From Paenibacillus lycopersici (GTDB lineage Bacteria; Bacillota; Bacilli; Paenibacillales; Paenibacillaceae), in NCBI RefSeq assembly GCF_010119935.1, contig NZ_CP048209.1, positions 4,653,001 to 4,717,000 of the forward strand: a stretch of DNA of 64,000 nucleotides, in the 5' to 3' direction. Shown in pieces: positions 62,424-64,000 of this stretch. The notes beneath the pieces were generated by a model that was not told where the DNA came from, made no database searches, and worked only from the letters and a program-made list of their open reading frames with translations. The position numbers and the translations under genes were made by a program. The number at the start of each line of letters is the position of its first letter. The stretch's first letter is position 1.

Positions 62424-62847
62424 GGTTGTTCCTCTCCATCTCTTATGTAGTGTCGTTTCGGTGAATCTTGTCTGCTTGTGCATGGCCAGCCGGCCGCGGT
62501 GTGCGCGAATCCGGCGACATGCCGTTCTTCATGTTATAGCGCATATTGCATAGCGTTAGCAAGAGGAACGTGGAAAAGACGCACGAAAAGGCCGTTCCGC
62601 AAGCGGCGGCATCTGCTTGCGGAACGGCTTTTAGCGTGTTGGCCGTATTGGTCAGCCTTTGGCTATGTCGGTTGGCCACTGGCATCTTGATTGGCTTATG
62701 GCATGTTGGTTAGCCTCCGGCATCTTGCTTGTCCGTCAGCATCCTGCTGACCTGGCATCCTGCATTGGCCTCATGCATCCTGGCGCCGTCGGCATCTTCC
62801 GTTGGCAACATGCATCCTGCGGCCGTCGGCATCCGGCCTTCACGGCC
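62424..62847. other. Gap with a strong hairpin and degenerate GGCATC repeats
   Basis: After the hisC promoter side, the hairpin at 62588-62632 is followed by ~190 bp of loose repeats built from TTGGTTAGCCT, CCGGCATCTTG, GCATCCTGC and GCCGTCGGCATC (62640-62830). No coding sequence is visible. Confidence 0.65.
62588..62632. terminator. Terminator hairpin
   Basis: AAAGGCCGTTCCGCAAGC pairs with GCTTGCGGAACGGCTTTT (16-17 bp with one bulge) around a 10-nt loop. It may end leftward transcription from 62848 and also separates hisC. Confidence 0.75.
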
Positions 62848-63321
62848 TTAGTTGTCGGCGACGAGCTTCATCACGACTTCGTTCAGCTTTTCCAAATTCT
62901 CTTCATTCCCATTGCCGGCGTAGCTTTTGACGTGCTCGAACACCTTGGCCTCTTCGAACTGCTGGCGGAAGACGATGCCCGTCTTGCCGCCGCCCAGGTC
63001 CTCGAACAATGCGGTGAGACGGAAAATCGGGGCCGCCACATGCTTGAGCACGATGCGTTCGGGCGCGGCGATCTCCTCGAACACGTTCGTGTTCGGGTAA
63101 TCGACGCCGTTCGGGCCGTGCATGACGAATACCCAAGCGCCTCCGGGCCGCGGATCGAATTCGCTGAACGTATTCGTGAATCCTTTCGGCCCCCACCATT
63201 GCGCCAGCAGCTCCGGATTCGTCCATGCGTCGAACACAAGCTCCCGCGGCGCATCGATCACGCGTACGGCGACCAGTTCGTTCTCGCCGGCATCGTCATA
63301 CTGGAAAGGTTTGTTCGTCAT
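62848..63321 (-). CDS. AHSA1/SRPBCC domain protein (1)
   Basis: This 157-residue protein has the START-like helix-grip fold: VRVIDAPRELVFDAWTNPELLAQWWGPKGF and a C-terminal amphipathic helix (NLEKLNEVVMKLVADN). SRPBCC proteins of this type bind hydrophobic ligands or act as Hsp90 activator-like factors. It starts at ATG 63321 (MTNKPFQ) or at 63345. It lies 43 nt after the second SRPBCC gene in the same direction. Confidence 0.88.
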   Translation of the reverse strand: MTNKPFQYDDAGENELVAVRVIDAPRELVFDAWTNPELLAQWWGPKGFTNTFSEFDPRPGGAWVFVMHGPNGVDYPNTNVFEEIAAPERIVLKHVAAPIFRLTALFEDLGGGKTGIVFRQQFEEAKVFEHVKSYAGNGNEENLEKLNEVVMKLVADN

Positions 63322-63364
63322 CGTCAACCCTGCTTTCGTCTTCATATTTACTGCCGAAATCCCG

Positions 63365-63805
63365 TTACTCCGACAACAGCTTCCCCAGCATGTCCATCAT
63401 GATGCCCGTGCCGTGCTCGCGCTGCTCCGCCGTGTCATGCCCGTCAAGGAATACGCCCGACTCCGTGAATACAAGCCGCGTCCCTTCGTTCTCCGGCTTC
63501 AATTCGACCGACGCGACCGAGACCGAGACCCGGTTCCCGTTCATATCGAGCGAGTACGAATAAACGATCCGCTCGTCTTGGACAATCTCCTGGTAATTCG
63601 CTTCGAACTGAACCGTCGTGCCGTCCGGGAACGTGTCGCTATTGAACTCCCGCCCGCCGACGCGAAATTCGAACACCTCCGACTTCGCGAACCATTTGGC
63701 CTTCGCTTCGGGATTCGACCAGGCGGCGAATACGCGTTCCGGCTTCGCCCCGTAGACGCGTTCGACCGTAAATACGGCATGTTCGGCTTTGCGCTGCATT
63801 GTCAT
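63365..63805 (-). CDS. AHSA1/SRPBCC domain protein (2)
   Basis: This 146-residue paralogue has VERVYGAKPERVFAAWSNPEAKAKWFA and ends with a long helix (HGTGIMMDMLGKLLSE). GGAGGAGG precedes the ATG at 63805, which is 2 nt after the stop of the upstream partial gene: the three genes form an operon. Confidence 0.88.
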   Translation of the reverse strand: MTMQRKAEHAVFTVERVYGAKPERVFAAWSNPEAKAKWFAKSEVFEFRVGGREFNSDTFPDGTTVQFEANYQEIVQDERIVYSYSLDMNGNRVSVSVASVELKPENEGTRLVFTESGVFLDGHDTAEQREHGTGIMMDMLGKLLSE

Positions 63806-63807
63806 GA

Positions 63808-64000
63808 TTAATTTCCTCCTCCATTATTATCGTCCGCATGATCCAGCCCGTCCGAGAGAAAATCGCCCAGCCTGTCCAGCTTGTTCTCCCAGCCCTTCTT
63901 CCGTTCGAAGAAAAACTTCTCATGGCTCCGCTTCATCGTGTGCAGCAGGCCGATAAAATCATCCACGCTTAAGCCGTCCTTCGTCTCCATCAAACTTGCG
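63808..64000 (-). CDS. C-terminal part of a gene running off the right edge
   Basis: The frame is open to the right edge of the window, so only the last ~63 residues are visible (GLSVDDFIGLLHTMKRSHEKFF, then a helix, then an acidic Asn/Gly tail). In similar operons the gene before tandem SRPBCC proteins is often an ArsR-type winged-helix regulator, but no DNA-binding residues are in view, so I do not assign one. Confidence 0.6.
   Translation of the reverse strand, partial: ASLMETKDGLSVDDFIGLLHTMKRSHEKFFFERKKGWENKLDRLGDFLSDGLDHADDNNGGGN

Overview
The window looks like a chromosomal stretch of a high-GC, spore-forming Firmicute of the Paenibacillaceae (Paenibacillus or Cohnella type). Evidence is the strong AGGAGG ribosome binding sites, frequent TTG and GTG starts, paired AraC/PhyH genes, a Bce-type two-component/ABC module, an OxdD-like bicupin, CgeB-like and GT-D glycosyltransferases, and several ECF sigma/anti-sigma pairs. 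I see no rRNA, tRNA, CRISPR array, prophage or complete insertion sequence.

Layout. 1-3300: a membrane-anchored alpha/beta hydrolase (runs off the left edge) and a membrane metallophosphoesterase. 3500-8300: two PhyH-type dioxygenases, each next to an AraC regulator, separated by a repeat-rich gap. 8500-14240: a 14-TM drug exporter divergent from its TetR regulator, then a large membrane diguanylate cyclase. 15200-21190: a PLD-like lipoprotein, an anti-sigma/ECF sigma pair, and a divergent NEW3-domain/ABC exporter operon. 21290-33900: small accessory genes (VOC, GNATs, a Fur-controlled HugZ-like/DinB pair, methyltransferase, LysR, Nif3-like protein, APH kinase, lipoprotein, 3-methyladenine glycosylase, AbrB-type permease, Rrf2, BstA-like). 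34000-39030: response regulator, kinase and RDD protein, convergent with the cognate ABC pair. 39225-47611: a visibly lower-GC glycosylation island with five glycosyltransferases, a UDP-glucuronate epimerase-type enzyme, a UDP-HexNAc dehydrogenase and one small beta-rich protein that may be a glycosylation target. 47900-53420: a secreted beta-propeller, a cupin plus an OxdD-like oxalate decarboxylase, and an MFS pump with a MarR regulator. 54260-58370: an apparent extracellular copper/redox locus, an SLH-YxFxxD-cupredoxin fusion, a cupredoxin lipoprotein, an ECF sigma factor and its anti-sigma factor. 58570-64000: UPF0173 hydrolase, methyltransferase, HisC, and two AHSA1/SRPBCC proteins behind a partial gene.

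The most unusual signal is non-coding. Four gaps (about 5511-5907, 14431-15130, 30873-31318 and 59650-59828) carry a dispersed element with four 18-bp motifs, two direct and two inverted, at almost exactly fixed spacing (51, 59 and 51 bp between motif starts; 50 for the last step in one copy). Three copies also share a left arm and a right end, and each of those is bracketed by a pair of terminator-like hairpins whose stem is specific to that locus. This suggests an element that inserts at, and duplicates, rho-independent terminators. I cannot name a known family for it. Many other gaps contain short, locus-specific degenerate tandem repeats.
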